From Przewalskia tangutica (lineage: Eukaryota; Streptophyta; Magnoliopsida; Solanales; Solanaceae): DNA of 64,000 nucleotides. This document shows, piece after piece, positions 45,797-56,900 of the stretch. The notes beneath the pieces were generated by a model. It did not search any database, was not told where the DNA came from, and was given only the letters and a program-made list of their open reading frames with translations. The stretch lies in contig CM056729.1 of NCBI GenBank assembly GCA_029844215.1, forward strand, positions 4,836,001 through 4,900,000. The letters run 5' to 3'. Position numbers and translations under genes: made by a program. Within the stretch, counting starts at the first letter, position 1. The number at the start of each line of letters is the position of its first letter.

Positions 45797-47205
45797 TTAG
45801 ACTATTTTTTTCTTCCCGTTGTTCCTACTTCCGCTACTTTTGAATCTAACATCAAAAGTAATCAAATTCTTTAACTCTTGTGATCCTTTAGCTCTGGATT
45901 TTTTAATTTTCGTGGAAAGTTTCATCCTTCTAGCTTGCCTACACACATCAATTTGCATAAGAAGTTTCAGGACTTTTTCTTTATGTCCCTTGAAGTCAGT
46001 CCAAAAAATCTTGCCTAACTTGATAAGATTTTGGCGAACCCAAGCAGGAGTATCTCTCTTCTTGTCAATAGCAAGAACTTCCTGCTCTGTTAGAATAGGT
46101 ATGGCCTCTTCCACATCTCATAACTCCCTATTAGTACTTGAATCAAGATTTACCAATTGTTGTTCTTTGTAAAAATCAAGAACCCCCTCTTTTTCCACCA
46201 TGTTTTCCCCCTCTGCCCTTGTCAATTGTATTTATGCGTCCTCTATTTCTAAAGTTCCTAATAAAATAGGAGTATTTGCATGCATGTGATGCTCCTCTAT
46301 TTCAGCAGTAAGGAGTAAACCTTGTGAAGCCATTGGAGAAGAAGTTGTGTGTGCAAATAACTCCTCACAAATAACATCAGTTGTTCTTTCTTGACTGGGC
46401 TGAGAATTTAAGTCATTAAATATGACTTGAGCCAGATCAAGCCCACTGGAATTGCTGGATTGGCCCAACAACTTACTAAAGTTTTCTGAAAAGGTCACCG
46501 GCCTCTCACATGCTTCTGCAGCTTTATTTATAAGTTCACACCCATGTGATTGCAGGTTCAGTCAACAGTTGTCATAGAGTAGACTTGGTTAATAACCTCG
46601 TATGAGGCTTTGGACCTATGGATATTACTCTGCTCTTGTACTCTTCTTTGGTCAGTCATCTCCATAGTAGCTGCCTGAACCCTAACCAGTCCCTGCAACT
46701 TCAATTCGAGCCCATTTTAAGTGGTTCTTCAATTCAGTTTCTTCTTCTGTCCTCTTCCACACTCCGCACTTGTCGTCGATTTTTTTAAATGTGTTGTGCG
46801 ACCATAAGTGTAGTGGTAACCCTATTGCTCTGATTTAAGTCGAGACTTTCTTCTGTTGGACTGGTATACAACCAACAAAAGGGTTACATCACTCTAGCTT
46901 GATCTTGATATTTCTCCAGACCCATTCCCCTTGTAAAATCTGCTCAGCCATGGAAGATGCCCACCTTCTAATATCTGAAAGAGTTGGGGGTTCCTTATCT
47001 CCAAAGGAACCAATTATGCATCTTCCTAATATGCCCTCTTCATTAACTATGCCATCCTTTGATGTTGTTTGGGGTTGTCATTTACTATCTTTAACAACCT
47101 TTGCATATTAAAAATCATTGCTAATGGAGGGATGTTTGACTATTGTTGAGGAGATACATTAATGAATCTTTCTATCTTACAAGCTATATCTCTCCAGCCC
47201 GCATT
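45797..47205 (-). pseudogene. L1 ORF1-like region (DUF4283 type)
   Basis: The minus-strand text includes AINAGWRDIACKIERFI near 47190, GLPLHLWSH.TFKKI.D.CG near 46800 (DUF4283-like), and open pieces at 46232-46498 and 45797-46114. Several stops interrupt it. It would be the RNA-binding protein of the element. The zinc-knuckle part was not identified. Confidence 0.6.
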
Positions 47206-47210
47206 GATGG

Positions 47211-50200
47211 TGTTACACCCCGTAATTTTAGGGCAATAAAGTGAGAATTTAATTAAGAAAATAAGATTCGAGTGTTGTGATCGGTGTATTTTATATACAC
47301 CTTTTGAGTCATTTTTAGTTAGTCTTTTGCTTATTTTTGTATAAATTTGTGTCGTGTTAGGATAGATTTTCTTTCTTTTGAGTCACAGTGGTTTAAAGTG
47401 GCACATCGGTGAAAAGGAGCGAAAAGAAGGCAGAAACAGAGGGTCCTGAGCACAAAGAGCTGAAAAGTTGGCAAACCGTGCGCAGAACATGGCGGCACCG
47501 TGGCGCCAACCAACCAGGACCGGCGGAGCCACGGCGCCCAAGAAGCAGACCAGCTGCAGAAGTTTTGGCGCCACGGCGCCGGTTGCAGGGTCGTGGCACC
47601 GATGCGGGAAATTTGACAAATCCGAATAGGACTTGGCCAAGACCAAAGAGGAAAAGGTTTTACACGTTTTTGAGGATATAAATAGGCCTTTTAGGTCAGT
47701 TTTGGGGGTGGCACACTTTATCATTCATCACAACATTACTTCAAGATTGGAGACTCAGTTTTGAGTAATTTTCTTATTCTTTACTTTATTTCTTTCTAGT
47801 ATATGTTGGATATTATTTTAGTTCTTAGCATGTCTATGGCTAGGAAGTAACTTAATTTAGGGTTTTCCATGTCGAATCGCTTGAACCTCGTTCTTATGAA
47901 TTAATGCATGTTTTGGTTTCTTCTTATTATTATTGAGGTTTATCCAATAATTGCTTTGATTGTTTGTTAATTAATTGATCACTAGTTATCATCACTTATA
48001 TGAGTTCTAATCGAAATCCGAAAGGGGAGATTGTGAATATGCTATAGTTGAATAAACATAGGTTTAAATCGTGGACGAAAGTACTCCGATACTTGTGTAG
48101 CATAATAGGTTATTGTTCTTAATCCTCCTTTGTGGTAAAATCTATCATCGAAAGATAGAAGGATTCTGCATCGGGGTTGAGTGTTTATATTACCTTAATA
48201 GGAGTATAAAACGGCTTAGTTAACCTGCTATCTCAACATAGAAGAAGAACCTTAATTGTTGCATTAACGATTAAAAGCGAGCGGATAGTTGAGGAGATTT
48301 GGAAGCACTATTTCCACCATATCTGAAGTAAAGTAAAGTAATTTAGTTAGCGTCTATAAACATAGATATAAACAAACCATCAACTCATCGATCACCAAAT
48401 AGATACCATAGAATAACAGTTGGTAATTGAGCACTAATCCCTGAGGACTATAACTCGATCTTCTAGACTATATTACTTGTAACGATACGTGCACTTGCGT
48501 TTAGCGTGTGTATAAATCGCACATCATGTTGGAAGAAAGTTATATTTACATATGCTAATATGGAATAATTTTGGATACAACAAATGTGGCGATGAGAATT
48601 AATACTAGTGGTTGAATTTTTCCAATGGGGTTAAGGACTATGTCGTATAAAATAAAATCTTGACATTGAAAATATGAGGCCATTTCGAAATTTCAGGATT
48701 TAAGCTAAGTGTGGGATTAATTTTAGTGAAAAGGATGATAAGTGGGGCTAGTGGGCAAGACAAGTGGAACCTTGTGCCCTCCAAGTGGCAAAAAAGCACC
48801 ACATGCATAGGCTAAAAATCTGCTCACTTATATTTATGTCCCTCTCACTTCCTCCCCTCTATTTCGAAATTCTCTCCTTCACATAACCCTTCTCTCTTCT
48901 CCCACAGATTTTTCTTGACCTTCATAGCTAAGTTGAAGACCAAACTAACTCCCTTTCCAAGATTAAACTCTTCTACTAAGTTCTAAGCCATGGTAAACTC
49001 CAACCAGTGACCATTTTCGGTAATGGATTGGACCGAATCTGCCCCATAAACATTAGCTTTGGAGATGAGTTATTTGGAATAAAAACATGCAAGTAAGATG
49101 GATTTAAACTTGTGAGGGATGCATGCATGTCATTAAAAGTTGAAGAAATGGTGAAATTGAGCAAAAATGGTGCAGTGGCCGATTTGGGACTGTTTCGGCT
49201 AAGTTAAGGTAAGATTCCTTCTTCTTATAGAGTAATTGGAAATTAAATGATGTTATACTTAAGAGATGAACTTGTGTTAAGAGAAATTGGAAGTAAGAAA
49301 AATGCATGTGGTTATATTGGTGTGTAGTGAGCCGATTTGGGGCTGTTTTACGTATCTTGGGTTTGATTGTTGTTGTTGTTATCGTTGTCACTAATTGCAT
49401 GTTAAAATTGAAGGAAATCTTGATATTTAAAGTTATAGTTGTTCATATGAAATTGTTGAAATATGAATTGGATTTTAAGGAATTATGAGAAGAGCTTGTT
49501 ATTGAGTCTTGTAGCCGAGACCTTCATGATTGTTGGGTATTGTTGTGTCGAATTTAGGGGTTGTTTTGTTGAGTTAGAATGCTGGAAATTTTGTTATGAT
49601 ATATGTGGACGGGCATCCACGGATATGACTTCATTTACCGAGTCCCATGATGGGCCGGGTACGGTATGTGTACGGTATGTATATGTATATGACTTCATTC
49701 ACCGAGTCCCATAATGGGTCGGGTACGGTAAATGATATGGACATACATGACTCTCATTTCATAAGGCACATGTGCATTGGTACCTTGATTTTTATACTTA
49801 TCTCATGTTATCTTTTGGCCAGTTATGATCTTCTTTACAGTACTTCATGTTTTATATACTCGGTACATTTTTTCGTACTGACCCCCTTTCCTCGGGGGTT
49901 GCGTTTCATGCCCGCTGGTACAGACACTCAGTTTGGTGATCCTCCAGCCTAGGATTTCCGCTCAGCTATTTGGAGAGCTCCGTTGTTCCGAAGCCTAATC
50001 ATTTTGGTACAGATCTTTTGATATAGACTTATGCATATTTATGGGTACGGCGGAGCCCTGTCCTGTCATATTGCGTTATCATACTCTTAGAGGTCTGTAG
50101 ATATGTGTGGGTTGGACATGTGTGAGTTGTAGACGTGTTTTGGTCAGCTGTACAGTTGTAGTTCGCTTTGGATATTCCCGTATATAGTGGCAGCCTTGTC

Positions 50201-50376
50201 GGCTTGCCTATTTTGTTATGATTGATTAGATGTGACTCCTCAGATGATAGGTTCACCCCGATATATAGCATTATCAGCATTCTTTTACATGGTATCAGTC
50301 TGATTATATGTAACAAGTTCGTATAAGGGTGTCCAGCTAGGGCACCAGTCGCGGCCCGTCGACTCGGGTCGTGACA
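47211..50376 (-). mobile_element. Tekay-like solo LTR inserted in the L1
   Basis: TGTTACACCCCG at 47211 to GGGTCGTGACA at 50376, with a perfect target duplication gatgg at 47206-47210 and 50377-50381. No internal region or second LTR remains, so it is a solo LTR left by recombination. Without its own nested insertion it is 1912 bp. A tandem pair of about 75 bp (tatgacttcatttaccgag ... gggtacggta) is at 49620-49735. The strand is ambiguous; both ends fit the TGTTA...TGACA pattern, and as written it reads plus. Confidence 0.9.
47278..48526 (+). mobile_element. Second solo LTR nested inside the first
   Basis: Starts TGATCGGTGTA and ends CGCACATCA, with target duplication tgttg at 47273-47277 and 48527-48531. 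It is 1249 bp, with a TATA-like gatataaatagg near 47677 about 30 bp before gtcagttttgg, and GC-rich ggcgccacggcgcc-type boxes (47480-47600). The ending resembles Athila/Tat-type gypsy LTRs (cacttgcgt ... cgcacatca), but the family is inferred only from that. Confidence 0.82.
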
Positions 50377-50381
50377 GATGG

Positions 50382-50890
50382 CTAGTTCAGGTATAATAAT
50401 AACTAATCTTGCTTCTCATCTGACAAGAAAGAAAAGGGATGATGCTATCACAAAAGGTGCTAACATCGGAAAGTGAAGGAAGAGGCTATTTCCGCTTGGA
50501 AAGCAGCTAGAAAGGGGATGTTCTCCTCCTAGGAAGTAGGAAAGAGAAAAGTCTTGTATAATATGCCTAGGAAGGTATTATATGTTGAGAGAAGTGCTCG
50601 CCGACATTTGGGGAGTGATCAGAAAAAGTTTTAGAGGAGAGAGAAAGTCGATCAGTGATGAGAAGGTGGTCGGAAAAGCTTTTGAGGAGAGATAAAGTTG
50701 GGAATCACTGAGAAAGAGGTCCGAAAAGGTTTTAGGGGGGAGAGAAAGTCGAAAGACACCTATCTGAGTCATATCGAAGGTTAGAGTGTCGTTCCGAGAA
50801 GATGGGTAGAGGAGAGAGAAAGTGGGATTAGGATTTTTGTAAGACTTACCTCGGGATCTGGGTCAGAGAGCATTATTTTAGTTTTTCCAC
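50382..50890 (-). repeat. L1 5' UTR with short tandem repeats
   Basis: Continues the L1 beyond the solo LTR. Three or four imperfect copies of a purine-rich unit (gaaaaagttttagaggagag, ggaaaagcttttgaggagag, gaaaaggttttagggggga) lie at about 50620, 50668, 50719 and 50795. The left end of the L1 is not fixed. Confidence 0.6.
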
Positions 50891-51396
50891 TAGCTAATCT
50901 AGACAATGTTTTGATATCTTTGATATCTAGATTTCGATTCTCCATTATTATCTTATATGTATTGTACTAGTTTAACATCTAGATGCACATCTTCCTTGGC
51001 TTGAGGAATTGAAATTGCGGAGAAAAACAGTCATGTTGCAGAAACTGCTGGTGGATTTCTCACACTCCGCACACAGAACAATGTGCAAATTGAAATCCAA
51101 ATCCTAGGATTTTTTATTCCCTTCACTGATACTCAACATCAAGAGATGCTTCAATGTCATTTCAAACGACGTACTACATGGAGAATATATGATCAATGTT
51201 TTTCCAGTATAAAGTCCAAAACAGAAATATGATGTAATTTGCTCGCTCAATTTTTTCCACGATTTTGCTCTCGGAAGTATCGCTAGATTATTACGGATTT
51301 TGGAACTGTGAGAACAGAAACCCTACCAATTGCATCGAGAACGAGAGGGAGGATTGAAAATGGAGGAACATACCAGTCATTTCACCAAAACAATTA
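50890..51396. other. Intergenic stretch
   Basis: Short frames only. Nothing recognised apart from low-complexity purine runs. Confidence 0.4.
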
Positions 51397-51674
51397 GGGT
51401 GCGTTTGGTTCGGGGTAATAAGGAAAGGGAATGGAATCCCTGATTTTCTCTAAAGTTGTTTGTTTGACCTATTTTTCCATTTCCTTTACTCTCTTTTTCA
51501 TTTCCTTTCCCTTAGATTGATTCCCCCACCCCCTAGGTATTTTCATTCACTTTCCTTAATTCGGACCCCGGATCACCCCGGACCACCCAGAATCAAACAT
51601 GTAGGGACAATCAGGTATTTCCTTTTCATTCTCATACTGGATTCCATTCCGTTTTGCGTGAACCAAACACACCT
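51397..51674. mobile_element. Tourist-like MITE (PIF/Harbinger type)
   Basis: The inverted ends are gggtgcgtttggttc (51397) and gaaccaaacacacct (to 51674), with the TTA target duplication at 51394-51396 and 51675-51677. It is 278 bp and non-coding. Confidence 0.82.
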
Positions 51675-51677
51675 TTA

Positions 51678-52410
51678 GTATATTCTGATTACATGGAACA
51701 CATCAGGGATCATCCAAATGAACACGACACTGAATTCTCCTAATCTAGCTCATATATTGTTCCATATATATATGAATTTCAAGGTCTAGGTTGAAAATAT
51801 CATAGTGATTCAACTTTCACTATTTGTTACACTATGATTGTTAGAAAAAATTACTCAATTTTATCTGGATGTACTTTCGATAATATTTTCATCTAGAATA
51901 GAATTGTTGTATTAACCACTATTCTTCATACATAAAGTTTTGTTGGAGGTGTTATCACTTTTATGTTCCATATGTCATGATTTTTGGTAGGAAAAAATAA
52001 TAAATGATATTTATGGTGTGACTTCGAAGAAAGGTTTCTTTGCAAATGAACATAATAACAATTTATTCCTACAATTTTTCTATGGAAAATCTTGTTGATT
52101 TTTGTTTGTTTTAAACGAGTAACATAATTCTTAAAATTAACAATACAAAAAGGCTCTCTATTTCCTATGTTTCTTCTTCTTTTTTTCTTTTCTTGTTCTT
52201 GCTCCAAATATTCTTCTATGGTTTCAAATATTCGTTATTTTATGCTTACTTCAAGCCTCAAGGCAAGACGTGCTTCACCGTGGATGCATGTTAGCATATC
52301 TTGGAGTAGATTCATTTCCAACATATTTGGTTTTTTCTGTATTTACACATTACACCCACAACTAATCTTTATACAACTTCAACCCTATGCAATAAACCCC
52401 TTGTACCTCA
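51678..52410. other. AT-rich intergenic region
   Basis: No gene, RNA or recognised repeat. Open frames up to about 90 codons are AT-rich and lack domain text. Confidence 0.4.
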
Positions 52411-52748
52411 TTTAGGGTGTGTTTGGTAATATCGGAATGTTTTTCTATTTTTTTTATTATTTGATTGCACTAAATATCTTGAAAAGTTGTTGTTCTCAAA
52501 ATATGAGGAAAAGTATTTTATGAATCAACAAAAAAACACCAACGCATCCCAAACCACATACCGCGCACTATCCACTCACCCCTACCAACCTACCTTAACC
52601 ACCCCATCCACCTACACCCAACCTACCCTACCTCCCACCTGACTGCCCCACCATTAGAAGTTGCACTCTGACATTAAAAATCTCATAGTGTTTGCGCTAA
52701 ATAAAATATTAATACTTTGCGTAGAAATAATGTCTTCATACATTCTAT

Positions 52749-53176
52749 GAAAAAGGTTCAAATATGTTATCGAACTATCGAAAATGACTCATTTATGTCA
52801 CTCGTAAATAGTTTGGTTCATTTATACGATCGTCGTTATAAAAATGGTTCATCCATGTCATTTTTCATGAACGTTGGTTTTACAATACCGGATATGACAC
52901 GTGTCATCCAATTAGAGGTCCACGTCGTTTAATTAAACCAACCCAATTTTAAATCCCAAATTAATAAAAAGTCCGACCCATATACGCGACACACCTACAA
53001 CCATAATATAGTTGGAGGCCACATGCCATATCTGATATTGTAAAACCGATGTTAATGAAAAATGACATGAATAAGCTATTATTTGTAACGACGATGACAT
53101 AAATGAGCCAAACTATTGACGAATCACATAAATGAGTCATTTCCGATAGTTCGATGACATATTTGAGTCTTTTTCG
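52749..53176. mobile_element. Long-hairpin MITE (Mutator-type by target size)
   Basis: The left arm (52749-52920) and right arm (about 53010-53176) are inverted copies at roughly 80%, for example tatcgaactatcgaaaatga against the reverse complement of tcatttccgatagttcgatg. A 10-bp direct repeat, tacattctat, flanks it (52739-52748 and 53177-53186). The transcript would fold into a stem of about 170 bp. Confidence 0.85.
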
Positions 53177-53189
53177 TACATTCTATCTT

Positions 53190-53245
53190 CATCTGAACCA
53201 CTCGTAAAATTACACTAGATATGTTGTTATTGTTATTGGAGTCTT
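53190..53245 (+). mobile_element. RTE/SINE-type tail remnant
   Basis: atctgaaccactcgtaaaat, tacactagatatg and ttgttattgttattgg resemble the end of the RTE 3' tail. Only about 50 bp remain. Confidence 0.4.
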
Positions 53246-53435
53246 GGAATAACTGTTAAAGTTGTTGTCATGTGATCAATCATGGGTTCAAGCTTAGTGC
53301 ACCGAACTGCCTTTTTTTTGTTATTGCTCTTAAAATGACAGTTTCCTGCTTGCCTACCAAAACACAAAAAAAACTTATTTTCCAAAAAACAATATCTTTA
53401 AAAAACATTTTCCTTCCTATCAAACACACCCTTTA

Positions 53436-53615
53436 CTTTCCATAAAAAAGTGTCAATTTTGAGCTCAACCTCACCACAAGAATAACAAACACCTCACCAC
53501 ACTGAATCCAACTTCTTCACCATTCTTACCTTTTATTTTTTCTTTCCTTGCAAAAATCAACGATCGAAAAATCACCTCCGATCTCTCTCCGCCGTTTCCC
53601 ATTAGCTCAACAATA
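53436..53615 (+). promoter_or_regulatory. 5' leader of the G-patch gene
   Basis: Only about 180 bp separate the TIR element from the ATG at 53616. The stretch is pyrimidine- and CA-rich (accacaagaataacaaacac, ttttattttttctttcc), as in plant 5' UTRs. No clear TATA box is seen, so the core promoter may lie in or next to the transposon. Confidence 0.45.
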
Positions 53616-53869
53616 ATGGGAGGAAATAACAGAAAAAGATCTAATAATAAATCCAAAACCCGAAAGCCCAATAGGAACCCGTCTTATTCGGGTCGGGTCG
53701 GATTGTTTGTTGAAGGCGGACTGTTATCTGATTGGGCCGGTTACAATTCTCCTCCTTCAACAGGTTTTCTTCTAAATAAATTGTATATGTGTGTGTGTAT
53801 TTATACTGAAATTATTTATCTATTTTTTTGGTAATTTAGGGAGCAGTTTGAAGATTGGAAATGTTTGTT

Positions 53870-53906
<37 letters not shown>

Positions 53907-56900
53907 ATTAACAGTGAATTTGTTTATTTATTTATTATTCTATTTATTGGGGGGATTTAGGGAGAAATTGGAAGAGTATATATGTTTGTGTATTAAATGT
54001 TTGTTTGTTTATTAATTTATCACTTTATTTGGGGTTTTAGGGAGGAATTTGAATAGTGGAAATGTTTGTTTATTTATTTATATATGTTTGTGTATATATG
54101 TGTGCATTGACACTGAAATTGTTTGTTTTATTTATTTTGTAATTTAGGGAGGAATTTGAAGAGTGGAAATGGTAGTGGAAGTGGTAATTCGAGGAGTCGT
54201 AATACAGCTCTTAGCAGCTCGAAGAATGCTTCGTGTTCGAAAAGTAGAGGAAATGGGATCCGTTATGTATACCCTTCTGCAGATTCAGTGGTATGTTTAT
54301 TTTTTAGATAATCATAAAAGATTGAATTTTTCTTCAACGATCAGTATTTTCTAAATGAGTAGGTTAGACTAGTTGTAAAGATTGAACCTTTATTGAAGAA
54401 TGGGAAATTAAGGTCATTGCGTAGTTATAAATTTATAATCACAGAGATATTTCTGGGGATTACAGTAACTGTGGATAGCTTTATATGGAAATGGAATATT
54501 GGAAATGCTTTTATATTCTGGTTACAGTGAGGATTAGAAAGTTGTATGTCTGTTGCATCATTTTGTTGTTGGAGGTTTAAAGGGTGAATCTTTAGGGAAG
54601 ATTTATGTTGTATTTTGGTTGTAAAAGAACTATACACATCTAGTGAAGTGCTGTAGTTCAAAGGATTATTTAGTTAAGAATTTATTTCTGTACACAAACT
54701 CTAGCTTAATAATTTGGATCTTTTTCCATATATATGGTTGATCCCTGATGATATTGGCTAAAGGCGGGAAATATGGCTGTGATATGAAAAAAGGACAAGA
54801 CATTTGGATTTTCTGCTTATTTTCCTCTGATGGGTTTGGATGCTATGAGTTTATTTGTTTTGGAAAGCTACAAATTGCCGGCTTAATTATCTGTCCAGTA
54901 TGTATAAGGATTAGTATTTTCTTAAATTGATCCACTAGGGAGTTCCATTTTAGGCTATTTATCCATTTTTATGGTAATTTTGTGACAAGATCGCAAATAT
55001 TTGCAGACTGCATTTCTACTCGTAACATTTGTTTATCATTGTTCAATTTCGTTATCAAGGGCCATAAAGGCCCATATGAGATCCTAACTACGTCATGGCA
55101 TGCTCTTTTTTATCTTTACTTAGCTCTGTTAGGCTCCTTAACCACTGTTGTAGCTTGCCATATGTATTTCTTGCCCCCTTATCTGTTTCTAGCTAATGAC
55201 TATGATACACAACTGCATTGTTCACGCATCACATGTGGATTGGTGGATTTTTCATAGTCGGTGTGCAGGCATTTAGACCAACAATAACAACATACGCAGT
55301 GTAATCCCAGAAGGAGGATCCTTTAACTATTAAAGGGATAATAGAACAAATCACACTTTTTTTTTATAAGGAAAAATATTATAAACCTTTACCACTAAAC
55401 TATACCTGCTACAATAGTACAATCTGACTATAAAACAAAAAATTGCAATATGGTCTTTGTGCTAAGGGCTAATTATTTATTCATATGTAATATGTTACTT
55501 TAAAAAAACAAATAAGAAATTGCAATAATTTGCATCACTGATGAAATTATCCATGTTTCTTTTTCCAGATAGGTTCAGATGCCGTGCATAGTGGAGGACT
55601 AAAAGATAACAAGTTGGATTCGGAACATCCTATTATTTTGGTTGATACAAAGGGAACTCAAATTGTTGCTTTCATAGATGAAGGCCCAAATAAGGAATCT
55701 CAAAATGAGGGATGCATTTATGATTGCACAACCCCTTTATCTCTAGATGTTGGACAAAATAAAGATTCTCATGAAGCTGACTATGCTGGAGACTATAGTG
55801 CTGGTTTCTCATTGGATGAGAGTTCACACAGAGGATTGGGATTCTATGATGAAGCAGAAACAACACATGGAGGAGTTGGATTGTCATCCAAAGATGAGAA
55901 GGGACATTCTTCTTTTGAATTTTCATCTTCAGAGGAGGATATGGATGCTGATGGTGACTTCCTTGGTGGTGCCAGCATCAAGATGGACGAAAGCCTGCCA
56001 TCTGAGATGTCATCTTCTGTGGAAAATCAGGGATATTTGTCTATTGGGGGTCTTAGGCTATATACTCATGACGTATCAGATGAGGAAAGCGGTGGTGATG
56101 ATGAAGACATTTCATCTGATGATGGAAGTTCTTGTTCGTCAGAATCAGAAGAATCTGACGGATCATCTGAAAGTGATGGCTCATTTGATAGTGATTCAGA
56201 CGTTGATGAAGAGGTTGCTGCAGATTATTACGAAGGCACTGGCGGAATGTGCAATGTTGTTGATGTTAAACAGTTGATTGGACAAGTTCCTAGTAGCTGT
56301 TCTGATGATAGCTTTGATGAAACCGTAAAGAAGTTGGGTGGGATTGATCTTCAGGAAGCCTCTAGGGAGTACGGAATGAAGAAGCCTCAAAAAGAAAGGA
56401 AGTACCGAGGAGGTCAGAAATCTACTCCTGCCAAGCATGTCCGGGGATCTGATTTGGATGACTTTATGTTTGTAAAGGATCCGAGAACAGTTTCTGGGAA
56501 AAAGAAACATGCTGCTAAATTTCCTCAGTCATGGCCGTTTGAGTCTCAAAAGAGTAAAAAATTCGGGAGGATTCCAGGTAAAGATTTCTGCCCTATCACC
56601 GACTTGCGACGATATGCTTTATGTTTATGTAAATTTGCTTATGCTTAGCCATTTATTTCAATTACATAAATTTATTACTCTTTTTGATTGAAAGAGGATA
56701 AAGTTCCCTGGAATTCTGTCTCTGCTTTTGCTGTCATTTTTTGCTCTGTTCATCTTTTTTTTTGTGTATTGACCATGTGCCTTCAACTCCACCGTATATA
56801 CTCCTAGCTTATGTTTTCAGGTGCTAAGAAGAAACATCGCAAGGAGATGATGGCTTTGAAGCGTCGAGAGAGAATGCTTCGCCGAGGTGTTGATCTTCAG

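Larger units (their letters stand above)
42870..50890 (-). mobile_element. L1-type LINE, minus strand, split by a solo LTR
   Basis: Read 5' to 3' on the minus strand: 5' UTR (about 50890-50382), ORF1-like region with a DUF4283-type domain (47210-45800), endonuclease (45740-45190), RT (44460-43590) and a C-terminal region to about 42870. A Tekay-like solo LTR with target duplication gatgg interrupts it between 47211 and 50376. The 3' poly-A end and the flanking duplication were not found, and several stops and frameshifts show an old copy. Confidence 0.8.
52415..53431. mobile_element. TIR element (Tourist-like) carrying a nested hairpin MITE
   Basis: The ends gggtgtgtttggta (52415) and tatcaaacacaccc (to 53431) are inverted repeats (13 of 14), flanked by ttta on both sides. 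Without the nested MITE the element is about 580 bp. A C-rich stretch with repeated caacctacc-type words lies at 52560-52650. No transposase. It ends about 180 bp before the ATG of the G-patch gene. Confidence 0.78.

Noticed and set aside
47383..47724. Frames of 68-113 codons on both strands
   Set aside because: Lie inside the nested solo LTR with GC palindromes; no domain text.
55747..56277. Second 176-codon frame within exon 3
   Set aside because: Shifted shadow of the acidic exon. The in-frame reading joins the other exons exactly.
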